A DNA stretch of 19,457 nt from Actinomycetota bacterium (lineage in GTDB: Bacteria > Actinomycetota > Thermoleophilia > Gaiellales > Gaiellaceae): assembly GCA_003170995.1 (NCBI GenBank), contig PMXT01000171.1, forward strand, positions 1 to 19,457, read 5' to 3'. This document shows, piece by piece, positions 9,082 to 17,165 of the stretch. Both the position numbers and the translations under genes were made by a program. Under the pieces are notes generated by a model, which had not been told where the DNA came from, made no database searches, and saw nothing but the letters and a program-made list of their open reading frames with translations. How positions within the stretch are numbered: position 1 is the stretch's first letter; each line of letters opens with the position of its first letter.

Positions 9082-9548
9082 TGAGCGATCCAGACCGCGA
9101 GCCGCAGTGGCGACCTGAGATAGCTCCGCTGGAGTTCGCTCACATCGATCAGGTAGAGGTGATCGAGAAGCTCTCTTACGGGATGCCGTGGTCGCACGCC
9201 ATGTTCGCCGGCGAGCTGATCAAATCGAGCTCGATCTGCCTCGGAGCCTTCCGGCTGGGGCGGATGATCGGCTACCTGATCGTCTCGCGCTACGCCGACG
9301 ACTGGCACATCATGAACCTCGCGGTCGATCCGGCCTGGCGCCAGCGCGGCGTAGCCAGGCAACTGCTCGAGAACTTCCTCGCGCGCACCGCAGGCGGTTA
9401 CGAGCGCGGCTACACGCTCGAGGTGCGAGTCTCGAATGACGAGGCGATACGGCTCTACGAGCGCCTCGGCTTCGAGGCTCGCGGTGTCCGGCGCGGCTAC
9501 TACCTGGACAACCACGAGGACGCCGTGATCATGTGGAAGGACGCTTGA
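9081..9548 (+). CDS. rimI: Ribosomal protein S18-alanine N-acetyltransferase (RimI-like GNAT)
   Basis: GNAT-family acetyltransferase of 155 residues, predicted to acetylate an N-terminal amino group (S18 in the E. coli case). Visible: acetyl-CoA loop NLAVDPAWRQRGVARQLL at 79-96 with the R/QxxGxA pyrophosphate-binding motif, LEVRVSNDEAIRLYERLGF at 113-131, and the C-terminal YYLDNHEDAVIMWK. An N-terminal lead of about 15 residues (MSDPDREPQWRPEIAPL) is somewhat long. The start ATG overlaps the tsaB stop by one base. rimI commonly sits between tsaB and tsaD; here tsaD follows only after a 3.7-kb interruption. Confidence 0.93.
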   Translation: MSDPDREPQWRPEIAPLEFAHIDQVEVIEKLSYGMPWSHAMFAGELIKSSSICLGAFRLGRMIGYLIVSRYADDWHIMNLAVDPAWRQRGVARQLLENFLARTAGGYERGYTLEVRVSNDEAIRLYERLGFEARGVRRGYYLDNHEDAVIMWKDA

Positions 9549-9643
9549 GCGCCGAAACTGTGTGCGCCCGGTTTGGTGAGCTTTCCGAGCCCGTCGAAGC
9601 CCGCCTCGGCGCGCTGCAATAGGCTTCGGCGGGGGAGACACGT

Positions 9644-12178
9644 ATGCCGGAGACCGTTCCCAGACAGCGTCAGGTGATCGAACGAGCTCGCTTGCTTCGC
9701 ATGCTCGACGAGTCGTCGACGCGTCTCGTCCTGCTCGTGGCGCCTGCCGGCTACGGGAAGACGACGCTCGCGCGTCAATGGCTCGAGAGCCGCGAGATCG
9801 AACATGCCTGGTACTCGGTTGGCTCCGAAGGAGCCGATGTCGCCGCCGTGGCAACGCAGATAGCGAAAGCCTTCGACTGCTTTGTCCCAGGCGCCGGTGA
9901 GCGGATGCTGATCCGCCTCAGCGTTTCGCCCAGTCCCGAGGCCGACGTGGATATCCTTGCCGAGCTGCTTCTCGGGGAGCTCGAGGACTGGCCCGAGAAC
10001 GCCTGGTTCGTGCTCGACGACTACCAGGAGCTGGCGAGCTCGAAGGCTTCGAGACGTCTGATCGACCAGCTTGTCCGTTGCTCGCGGCTACCGATCCTCG
10101 TCACCAGTCGGCGGCGCCCGGCCTGGGCCACTCCCCGGACACGGCTCTATGGCGAGGTGCTCGAGCTCACCCGCTCCGAGCTGGCGATGACGAGCGGGGA
10201 GGCGCTGGCCGCTCTCTCCTCGCTCGAACAGGGCCAGAAACAGCGGCTGGTCGAGCTGGCCGACGGCTGGCCGGCTGTGCTCGGGTTGGCGAGTCGCTCC
10301 CGGTCTCTCTCCTTGCCCGGGGATACCTTGCTTCCGGTCCTGTACGAGTACATCGCAGAAGAGCTGTTCGACGAGGCTCCGCCGCCGATGCAGAAGCTCC
10401 TCTGCCAGCTAGCCACGGTCGCGGGAGTGTCGCGGGAGTTGGCAGACGATCTCGTTGGCTACGAAGCGGCGCTCGAAGTGCTCTCGGAGGCCGAGGATCG
10501 TGGTTTTGTGACCGCCGGGAGGCAGCGCTGGACGGTCCATCCCCTCCTGCGCGCATTCCTCAGGCAAAAGCTGCGGAGCCGTCCCGACGTCGAGCAGCTG
10601 GTTGCCACCGTCATCGACTCGCTCACGAAGGACAGGGACTGGAACGAGCTCTGGGAACTGATCCGCTACCTCGATCGCCCCGATCTGCTGCCGAGCCTGA
10701 TCGAGTCGGCCCTACCCGAGTACTGCGACGGCCGGCGCCTGATCACTCTCGAGGTGTGGAAGAACTTCGGCCGGGAGAAGGGATTGGATTCGCCTCTGCT
10801 CGATCTCGTGGAGGCGTATCTGGCCCTCGTATCCGGCAACTTGGCGGAGGCGTACGGACTGGCCACGCAAACCACTCGCCGCTTGGAGACGAAGTCGCCC
10901 GTACGCTGGCTCGCGCTCGAGACGGCTGCAAAGTGCGCGCGCGATACCGAAGGGCCCGAATCCGCCGTCGACCTGTACATGGAGGCGTTCAAGGAAGCCG
11001 GAGGTGGTGCAGACCACGTCATGTTGCTCTGGGGCGCGTTTTCCTGCGCGATCGATATCGAAGATCACCGCTGTGCCACCATCTACGCGGAGCTCGAAGA
11101 GCTTGCCGAGCATTCTGTCGAGGCGCAGGTGGTGTGTGCGACCGCATCCATCGTGTTGAGCATGCTCGAGGGGTTGTCGCCGACTGGCGCGAGATGGAAG
11201 TCCGATGTGCCGGCCCTCATCGATCGTGTCAGTCCAAACGCTTGGATGGGCTTCCTCGCGATCCAGACTACACGGCTGACGAATAGCGGCCGCTATCAGG
11301 AAGCGGCCGTTGTCAACCGTAGGTTAATGACGGAGGTTCGAGAACGGAGATTGGATTTTCGTCTGCCGTTCGTGTACCTGCGCGAAGCCGAGATCGAGAT
11401 GGGGGAGAGGCGCTTTCGCCACGCCGTGGAACTCATCCAGCTCTCTGCCAAGCTAGCGAAGAACGAGCTCTGGTTCGTGAAGGCGTTCAGTTACATAGAT
11501 TCGACCTACCTCGAGATCGCTCAAGGGAGAGCAGAAGAGGCGCTCTCGGCGAGCGTTCCGGATATCGAGTCGATGAGTCAAAGTCTGGCCTGTATCTGTA
11601 AGGGCGCCAAGGCGCTCGCTGCGGCCTGCGCCGGGCAAGTCGAGTACGCGGAGCAACTCGTCGCCGGAATCGAAGACTCGACGATAGACGCCGAAGCGAG
11701 GACGCTCGTCAAGCTCGCCAAGCTGGTGAATGCGGTCGCCTTCGACTCCGACGAAAAACAGCAAGCTTGTGTCGAGACGCTCGAGTACGTGCAGCGCTTC
11801 AAGATCTGGAACCCTTTCATCTGGGCCTATCGCGGCTGCCCGGATCTCCTTTCCGTAGTCGCGACTCTCCCAGAGCTCGCGGCGACGGTAGGCGAGGTTA
11901 TGCTCGCAGCCCGAGACCGGCGTCTCGCCGTCCGTTACGGCATTCCGATCCCGGAAGGAGCGGAGTGCGACCGGGAGGAAGTGCTCTCCAAGCGCGAACG
12001 AGAGGTTCTCGCGCTCCTAGCGGACGGACTTTCCAACAGGGAGATCGCCAGAGAGCTCTTCATTAGTGAAGTGACGGTCAAGGTTCATCTCCGTCACATC
12101 TACAAGAAACTGGGTGTACGCAATCGAACCGAGGCGGTTCTCGGGGCGACTTATCCTCATTCCGAGCCGCGCTCTTAG
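9644..12178 (+). CDS. MalT/LAL-type STAND ATPase regulator with LuxR HTH
   Basis: An 844-residue transcriptional regulator of MalT/large-LuxR architecture. The N-terminal NTPase has Walker [10 protein letters not shown] at 33-41, Walker [11 protein letters not shown] at 121-130 and the arginine-containing [11 protein letters not shown] at 151-161. A long helical, TPR-like middle region follows. The C-terminal LuxR helix-turn-helix spans 781-835 ([20 protein letters not shown], then [18 protein letters not shown]). Such proteins bind an effector in the middle domain and switch with ATP to activate transcription; the effector here is unknown. GGGGGAG at 9631-9637 gives a good ribosome site 6 nt before ATG 9644. 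It stands alone between rimI and tsaD, convergent with the small exported protein, a candidate target by proximity only. Confidence 0.92.
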   Translation: MPETVPRQRQVIERARLLRMLDESSTRLVLLVAPAGYGKTTLARQWLESREIEHAWYSVGSEGADVAAVATQIAKAFDCFVPGAGERMLIRLSVSPSPEADVDILAELLLGELEDWPENAWFVLDDYQELASSKASRRLIDQLVRCSRLPILVTSRRRPAWATPRTRLYGEVLELTRSELAMTSGEALAALSSLEQGQKQRLVELADGWPAVLGLASRSRSLSLPGDTLLPVLYEYIAEELFDEAPPPMQKLLCQLATVAGVSRELADDLVGYEAALEVLSEAEDRGFVTAGRQRWTVHPLLRAFLRQKLRSRPDVEQLVATVIDSLTKDRDWNELWELIRYLDRPDLLPSLIESALPEYCDGRRLITLEVWKNFGREKGLDSPLLDLVEAYLALVSGNLAEAYGLATQTTRRLETKSPVRWLALETAAKCARDTEGPESAVDLYMEAFKEAGGGADHVMLLWGAFSCAIDIEDHRCATIYAELEELAEHSVEAQVVCATASIVLSMLEGLSPTGARWKSDVPALIDRVSPNAWMGFLAIQTTRLTNSGRYQEAAVVNRRLMTEVRERRLDFRLPFVYLREAEIEMGERRFRHAVELIQLSAKLAKNELWFVKAFSYIDSTYLEIAQGRAEEALSASVPDIESMSQSLACICKGAKALAAACAGQVEYAEQLVAGIEDSTIDAEARTLVKLAKLVNAVAFDSDEKQQACVETLEYVQRFKIWNPFIWAYRGCPDLLSVVATLPELAATVGEVMLAARDRRLAVRYGIPIPEGAECDREEVLSKREREVLALLADGLSNREIARELFISEVTVKVHLRHIYKKLGVRNRTEAVLGATYPHSEPRS

Positions 12179-12248
12179 AACTCGAATCGGAATGACGACC
12201 CGCCGAGCGCGGTCAGACGGCAGAGTGCTTCTTTTTGATTCGAGTTCT
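12177..12248 (+). repeat. 12-bp perfect inverted repeat at the end of the regulator gene
   Basis: AGAACTCGAATC at 12177-12188, beginning inside the regulator's TAG stop, is repeated inverted as GATTCGAGTTCT at 12237-12248, with 48 bp between. A T-rich TTCTTTTTGATT runs into the right arm. It could form a long-looped stem at the 3' end of the mRNA; its function is unknown. Confidence 0.6.
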
Positions 12249-12542
12249 TACTCGCTCCGTCGTAGTGCTGTTCTCGCTGTTCGAGGGAAGTACGGTGAAC
12301 GAGAAGCGAAACTCACCGTGTTCCTAGCCATTATCGGACCGTCGATCATCCAACGCATCTCGGTGCAGGAGAACACCTAGCGGAGCGGCAGCGGAGGGCT
12401 TCCGAGAAGCCCTCCGCTGCCACATCTCCCACGGCGACTCCTGAGATAGTCGGTCTCCTCGGGTCTTCATCGAGAGCTACCTACCTGTGCCGCGAGAGAG
12501 AAGGTGCTCTTTCTCGCACCATCTTCTTGGGAGAATTGCCCA
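12179..12542. other. Structured convergent intergenic region
   Basis: A 364-bp stretch between the converging regulator and exported-protein genes. It holds the 12-bp inverted repeat, a 7-bp stem ACGGTGA/TCACCGT at 12292-12298 and 12313-12319, and the 16-bp hairpin. An 88-codon open frame spanning 12114-12380 begins inside the regulator gene and shows no family features, so it is not annotated. Confidence 0.5.
12387..12421. terminator. Strong bidirectional hairpin, probable terminator
   Basis: Perfect 16-bp arms, GGCAGCGGAGGGCTTC at 12387-12402 and its complement at 12406-12421, enclose a CGA loop. No T-run follows on either strand, which is common for hairpins in high-GC actinobacteria. It lies between two convergent genes, so termination from both sides is the simplest reading. 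Confidence 0.75.
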
Positions 12543-12953
12543 CTAGCTATGTATCGTGACGCAAGCACTAACGTCATTAGGATAATTGTACCCATCCACT
12601 AGCCAATAAGTACAGACAGAGTCTCCATTAGGCAAGGTGCGAGCCGGAGTCGGAATCCAATCGGCGTTTATGGTCCATGAAAAATGCGCTGTCCAACATT
12701 TCTGGGAGCTTAAATGACTGCTGAGGTATCCCATCGTGTCGTAGTCCCATGCTGTAGCGCATCCAACTGAGTAAGCAGGAACCCAATAGGAACTCTGGAT
12801 TTCAGTGACCTTAAGACCAGTGCCGATAACATTAATACCTACACCGCCGTTGTAATGCCAACCGGAAGTAGCGGAGGCTGATGAAACCACGCCGAGCGCA
12901 ACGACTGCAAACAGTAACGCGGCGATAACAGTACGTCGCCATCTTGATGACAT
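12543..12953 (-). CDS. Small exported Trp/Tyr-rich protein, family unknown
   Basis: A 136-residue protein I do not recognise. It has a clear Sec signal peptide: SRWRR, a hydrophobic core at about 8-23, and a likely cleavage after ASA at residue 28. The mature part of about 108 residues holds four cysteines (65, 86, 114, 131), enough for two disulfides, seven tryptophans and many Tyr/Gly/Ser, suggesting a small beta-rich extracellular domain. No lipobox, sortase motif or further membrane segment is present. ATG 12953 is supported by an excellent AGGAG (complement of 12960-12964) 6 nt upstream. The gene and its upstream DNA are distinctly AT-richer than their neighbours, a sign of recent acquisition. 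The mature start GWHYNGGVG faintly recalls lactococcin-972-type peptides, not enough for a call. Confidence 0.8.
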   Translation of the reverse strand: MSSRWRRTVIAALLFAVVALGVVSSASATSGWHYNGGVGINVIGTGLKVTEIQSSYWVPAYSVGCATAWDYDTMGYLSSHLSSQKCWTAHFSWTINADWIPTPARTLPNGDSVCTYWLVDGYNYPNDVSACVTIHS

Positions 12954-13249
12954 GATGATCTCCTATCTGTATGACATAGATACTGCGTTCTACATATAGA
13001 CACGTGAATCGGCGACCAGTGTTACACGGCATTGTAGGACATGTCACCGAAAGACAACAAGATGGCCATTAAGGACATGGCTCGAAAAGACATGTCGGGA
13101 AAATACTGACGATATCGACTGATGTAATGCGACTAGCGAGTGATCAAGTCTGAATAGAGCGCCGAGTCGAGCTAGCGCGGGGGGACGTAGAAGTCGGCGG
13201 GATCGCGGGATTGCCCAACCGGTAGGCTGAACGTAGGGACCGATCCGAG
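12954..13249. promoter_or_regulatory. AT-richer divergent region with GACATG repeats
   Basis: Divergent region between the exported-protein gene (minus) and tsaD (plus). The 8-bp palindrome GACATGTC occurs at 13038-13045 and 13089-13096, with a partial copy GACATGGC between them at about 13075-13082. Copies this close in the upstream region of the exported-protein gene suggest a regulator-binding array. No confident -35/-10 pair was identified for either gene. Confidence 0.4.
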
Positions 13250-14221
13250 ATGATCCTGGCGATCGAGACATCCTGCGACGAAACCGCGGCGGCGCTGCTG
13301 GATAGCTCCGGGCGCCTGCGCGCGAACGTCATCTCTTCCCAGGCCGAGCTGCACGCCCGTTTTGGCGGGGTCGTTCCGGAGGTTGCTTCACGGCGGCACC
13401 TGGAACTGATCGAGCCCGTAGTGCGGGAAGCTATGGAAGAGGCCGGAGCGACTCTCGAGCAGCTGGACAGCATCGCGGTCACTCAGGGGCCCGGCTTGAT
13501 CGGGGCTCTGCTTGTCGGTATCTCGGCCGCCAAGGCGATCGCCTGGGCAAGGGGGCTACCGCTAGTGCCTGTCGATCACCTGCTCGGGCACGTCGCCGCG
13601 CTCTACCTCGAGCCGGTCGCGCTCCAGCCGCCCTTTCTCTGCCTGCTGACCAGCGGCGGCCACACGCTGCTTCTGGACGTGCGCGAGCACACCGCTTTCC
13701 AGCTGCTCGGTACGACGCTGGACGATGCGGCGGGCGAGGCCTTCGACAAGGGAGCGCGCCTGCTCGGTCTCGGCTACCCGGGTGGCGCGGCTCTCGACAG
13801 GCTGGCGCGTGAGGGCGACCCCGGCGCCTATCGGTTTCCGGTCGCCCGCCTGGATGGTCTCGACTTCTCCTTCTCGGGTCTCAAGACCGCTCTGTTCTAT
13901 GAGGTGCGCGACCTCGAGCCCGCTGAGTTGGAGCGCAGGCGCGCCGATCTGGCGGCTTCATACCAGCATGCGATCGTGCGAGCTCTGGTCGAGCGGACGC
14001 TGCAGGCAGCGGAGAGAATCGGTGCTCGGCAGATCGCTGTCGCCGGTGGGGTGGCCGCCAACTCGGAGCTGCGCAAGGCGCTTGCCGAAGCGGCGTTGGC
14101 GCCGATCGAGCTGTGCACGGACAATGCGGCCATGATCGCCTCGGCCGCCCGTTACCTGAAGCCAATGCAGCCGCCCGGCTATCTTGACCTCGATGCCTAC
14201 GCGTCCCGGCAGCTTGCGTAA
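13250..14221 (+). CDS. tsaD: tRNA N6-adenosine threonylcarbamoyltransferase TsaD
   Basis: Catalytic subunit that moves the threonylcarbamoyl group onto A37 of tRNA, working with TsaB and TsaE. It has 323 residues, slightly short of the usual 335-345. Visible: ILAIETSCDETAAAL at the N-terminus, GGVVPEVASRRHLE at 39-52, GPGLIGALLVGISAAKAIA near 80-98, metal ligands His110 and His114 in VDHLLGH, LTSGGHTLLL near 133, and CTDNAAMIASAARY near the end with the third metal-ligand Asp. ATG 13250 starts exactly at the conserved N-terminus. The final 29 bases overlap the protease gene. It is separated from tsaE-tsaB-rimI by the regulator/exported-protein insert. Confidence 0.97.
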   Translation: MILAIETSCDETAAALLDSSGRLRANVISSQAELHARFGGVVPEVASRRHLELIEPVVREAMEEAGATLEQLDSIAVTQGPGLIGALLVGISAAKAIAWARGLPLVPVDHLLGHVAALYLEPVALQPPFLCLLTSGGHTLLLDVREHTAFQLLGTTLDDAAGEAFDKGARLLGLGYPGGAALDRLAREGDPGAYRFPVARLDGLDFSFSGLKTALFYEVRDLEPAELERRRADLAASYQHAIVRALVERTLQAAERIGARQIAVAGGVAANSELRKALAEAALAPIELCTDNAAMIASAARYLKPMQPPGYLDLDAYASRQLA

Positions 14222-16805
14222 GTACTTTCGCCTCGCGTTTGTGGCGCTGCTCTTGACCGGCGCCGTCGGGTTTGGGCTCTCGCTGAGGGGAAGCAGCGGC
14301 GGGTCGCAGTCGGGAGCAGCTACCGATTGGGCCGGACTGGCCGGGTCGCCGCGCTCGAGTGTTTCGGTCGGCGAGCGTGTCATCGTCGTGCTTCGCGCGC
14401 AATCGCTGGCCGATCACGTCAAGGCCGCTGGGGGCCTGGCGAGTGATGTGGAGGAGCGAGACTGGAGCGCAGAGGCGGTCTCCGAGCAGAAGACGATCAT
14501 CGCCAAGCTCGCCCTACGTGGAGCCGCGATCGAGCCCGATTTCAGCTTCACTCGCGTGATCAACGGGTTCTCGGCCGCGCTCGATTCTGGCTCGATCGCC
14601 GTGCTCGAGCACTCGCCCGAGGTGCGAGGCATCTACCCGGTTCGCGTTACCTATCCCACCTCGATCGACGTCGAGTCGCTCGGAAACCCGGCTGCGCTGC
14701 TGAGGGGCTATCACACCCAAGTCGCTCTACCGCCCTACGACGGCCGCGGAGTGATGATCGCGTTGCTCGACACCGGCGTCGACCGGTTGCATGAATACCT
14801 GCGCGGTCACGTCCAGTCGGGGATAGACATCGTAGGGAACGATCCCGAGGCGAGTGCCGCGCCCAATCCCGTCAACCGCTCCGAGCTCGAGCGCCACGGT
14901 ACGCAACTTGCCGGGATAATCGTCGGGCCGGCGGCTTTCGGCGGGGTCGCGCCAGGGGCCTCGATTTTGCCGATCCGAGTAGCGGGCTGGCAGCGCGACA
15001 CGAGTGGCGCCTACCAGGTCTACGGCCGTACCGACCAACTCATCGCCGGACTCGAGCGGGCGGTTGATCCGAACGACGACGGCGACGCTCACGATGCCGC
15101 TCGCATAGCTTTGATCGGCGTATCGGCGCCGCTCGCGGGTTTTGACGACAGTCCCGAAGCTCGAGCCGTGTCGGGCGCGGCAGCTCTCGACACGCTCGTC
15201 GTCGCGCCGGCCGGAAACGACGGATCGGCCGGACAGGTGCAGGGCTCGATCGGGAGTCCGGGAGGTGCCAGTGACGCCCTGACGGTCGGCGCTCTAGACC
15301 TGCGCCAGAAAAGTGAGAACGTGCGCGTTGTCATTCGTAGTGGGCTCGACGTCATCTTCGACAGAGCGGTTTCACTGGGAGGATCGGCGGCACCGAAGAT
15401 GGCACTCAGTAGGTCGCTTGTTCGCCCGCGCGTGGTCGAGGCAACGACGGGAGGGTTGGAGCCGGCGCTTGACCTGAGTCGTTTCTTCGATAGCAAGGGC
15501 TATAGCCTCGTGGCCGGGAAGGCGGCGCTTGTACCTGCCGGTGACGATCCTCGAGGTGGTGCTCGCAACGCCGGGCTGGCCGGCGCGTCGGCGGTGGTTC
15601 TCTACGGTACGTCGTTACCAAGCGGAGCCCTCGGCCTCGACGAGAACGTCACTGTGCCCGTGGTCAGCGTCCCCGCCCACGTCGGCGAAGAGGCGAGCGT
15701 GAGACTTAGCGAGGGAGAGAAGCTCGAAGTCTCGATCGGGAAACCCTTCAGCGTCCCTAATCCGGACACTGGCGAAATCGCCCCCTTCTCCTCCCAAGGC
15801 CTCTCCTTCTCTGGTGAGATAAAACCGAACCTGGTCGCCCCGGGCGTCGGAATCGCCACCGCCGACGCCGGTACGACCGACGAGGGCTTCCCCGCCTTCG
15901 CCACCATCAGTGGATCGAGCGCGGCGGCCGCGGTCGTGGCTGGCGCCGCGGCATTACTCACGCAGGCCCGGCCAGATCTGAGCGAGCTCGAGCTGAGATC
16001 GCTTCTCGCGACGAGCGCGCGACCGCTCGAGCGGTATCCGCTCACGGCTCAGGGAGCGGGCGCGCTCGATCTGACGGCGGCCGCGCAAACCTCACTTGCT
16101 GTGCAGTCACAATCGCTCGTATTTCCGCTCATACGCGGCGCGCGCAAGCACGCCACGCTCGGGCTCGGGCTGCGAAATCTCACCGCCAACAAGCTCGTCG
16201 TCGCGGTGAGCGCCAGTCGCGAAGGCAATCCCGACTGGGTGCGGATTCGGGTGAGGCCGCGCCGCCTTCTGATGGGAGCCCACGGACGAAAGACCATCAA
16301 GCTGAAGGTCGACCTGGTTGGGAAGGACCGCGGTTCGAGCGCACAGGGCACCGTCATGTTGCTTCTCTCCGACGGTCAGCTGCTTCGCGTTCCCTGGTCG
16401 CTGCGGTGCGCCTCGGGCAACAGCAATCTGATCTCCGAAGCCAGTCTTTCGAGTCACGCCTTCAGCGCCTCGGATGGCACCGCGGAATTCCTCACGCTTG
16501 GCCTGGGTCGTGTGAGCGGCACCTCGGAGCGCCGGATCGAGCCGGCGGTGAGGGTTGACGTAGGGCTCTGGAACGAGGCAGGCCAGTTCTTGGGTCTGCT
16601 GGCGCGGATGAGAGACGTTCTTCCGGGTCGCTACGTCTTTGGGCTCACCGGCCGCAACCCGGCCGGAGTTGCGCTCGCATTGGGCAACTACCGGCTGCAA
16701 ATCGCGGCCTTTCCGAGCGGCGGCGGCAGGACATCTGCCCGCTCGCTTCGATTCGCGATCACGCCGGCGAAGAGGACGAACACCACAACCACTACGCGTG
16801 GGTGA
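14193..16805 (+). CDS. Subtilisin-like (S8) secreted or membrane-anchored serine protease
   Basis: An 870-residue subtilase. Domain order: basic N-terminus and one hydrophobic segment at about 13-31 (signal or anchor); an I9-like propeptide region at about 60-155; the catalytic domain with Asp193 in LLDTGVD, His235 in ERHGTQLAG, oxyanion Asn342 in PAGNDG and Ser576 in SGSSAAAA; a PA-like insert of roughly 90 residues between Asn342 and Ser576; then a beta-rich C-terminal region from about 640, ending in a Thr-rich tail. The serine motif reads GSSxA rather than the common GTSxA. A TTG at 14184 could add three residues; ATG 14193 is preferred. Either start lies inside tsaD, so the two genes are probably coupled although functionally unrelated. 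The substrate is unknown. Confidence 0.9.
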   Translation: MPTRPGSLRKYFRLAFVALLLTGAVGFGLSLRGSSGGSQSGAATDWAGLAGSPRSSVSVGERVIVVLRAQSLADHVKAAGGLASDVEERDWSAEAVSEQKTIIAKLALRGAAIEPDFSFTRVINGFSAALDSGSIAVLEHSPEVRGIYPVRVTYPTSIDVESLGNPAALLRGYHTQVALPPYDGRGVMIALLDTGVDRLHEYLRGHVQSGIDIVGNDPEASAAPNPVNRSELERHGTQLAGIIVGPAAFGGVAPGASILPIRVAGWQRDTSGAYQVYGRTDQLIAGLERAVDPNDDGDAHDAARIALIGVSAPLAGFDDSPEARAVSGAAALDTLVVAPAGNDGSAGQVQGSIGSPGGASDALTVGALDLRQKSENVRVVIRSGLDVIFDRAVSLGGSAAPKMALSRSLVRPRVVEATTGGLEPALDLSRFFDSKGYSLVAGKAALVPAGDDPRGGARNAGLAGASAVVLYGTSLPSGALGLDENVTVPVVSVPAHVGEEASVRLSEGEKLEVSIGKPFSVPNPDTGEIAPFSSQGLSFSGEIKPNLVAPGVGIATADAGTTDEGFPAFATISGSSAAAAVVAGAAALLTQARPDLSELELRSLLATSARPLERYPLTAQGAGALDLTAAAQTSLAVQSQSLVFPLIRGARKHATLGLGLRNLTANKLVVAVSASREGNPDWVRIRVRPRRLLMGAHGRKTIKLKVDLVGKDRGSSAQGTVMLLLSDGQLLRVPWSLRCASGNSNLISEASLSSHAFSASDGTAEFLTLGLGRVSGTSERRIEPAVRVDVGLWNEAGQFLGLLARMRDVLPGRYVFGLTGRNPAGVALALGNYRLQIAAFPSGGGRTSARSLRFAITPAKRTNTTTTTRG

Positions 16806-17165
16806 GCACGCCCGCCGGGCTGATACGAACTGCTCTGTCCACCGTGCCAAGGGAGGCGTAGTAGAGCTGCCCCGGCGCGGGAGGCGCAAAGCGTCGCGGA
16901 CGAGTTGGTCGCCGCGGGCGTGCGTGTCCTCCTCAACTACTCCGAAGCGCTACTGGATGTTACGAGCGATGTCGCAGTGCGGACGTTCAGTCTGGCCGCC
17001 GAGCTACTTTCGATGCTCTGCGTCAGCGCGTAACCTGCGTCTGGTGCCCCTCCAGGCAATACCCTCCGGCTTCTGGCCCGCGATCACCCGGCGCGCTGCT
17101 GTGCGCTCAGTCGCACCGGTGCCGTCGAGTACCAATACGCCCTGCGACCACCCGAAGAGGCACTA
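16806..17165. other. Non-coding stretch carrying a gene relic
   Basis: A 360-bp gap between the protease and the glycosyltransferase. Its middle holds the Rex-like remnant. The final 130 bp stay open in the glycosyltransferase frame but show no recognisable protein; an RBS-like GAAGAGG sits 8 nt before the GTG at 17166. No RNA gene was seen. Confidence 0.5.
16852..17033 (+). pseudogene. Decayed C-terminal remnant of a Rex-type redox repressor
   Basis: The frame at 16884-17030 reads AQSVADELVAAGVRVLLNYS, then EALLDVTSDVAVRTFSLAAE, ending at TAA 17031-17033. This closely follows the C-terminal pattern of Rex (A-Q-x-V-A-D-x-L-V-A-A-G-V/I ... L-N-F/Y ... V-x-V ... L). Just upstream, in a frame offset by one base, GGVVELP (16852-16872) matches the preceding Rex strand that ends in V-P. 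Together they make a frameshifted fragment of about 60 of the usual 210 residues. The NAD-binding Rossmann motif and the DNA-binding winged helix are absent. It is an unexpressed relic by appearance. The match rests on memory of the family, not on a search. Confidence 0.6.

Noticed and set aside
12114..12380. 88-codon frame downstream of the regulator
   Set aside because: It begins inside the regulator in another frame, has no ribosome site or family features, and runs through hairpin sequence.
12543..12953. Lactococcin-972-type bacteriocin
   Set aside because: Only a short Trp/Gly-rich similarity at the mature N-terminus. The Cys pattern and length differ, and no ABC transporter or immunity gene is nearby.
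16107..16889. Minus-strand 260-codon frame opposite the protease C-terminus
   Set aside because: Antisense of the subtilase coding region with no recognisable domain.
17034..17165. Upstream extension of the glycosyltransferase frame
   Set aside because: The frame is open but encodes no GT-like residues; the conserved RILLWHGYLLGG start and the GAAGAGG ribosome site support GTG 17166.
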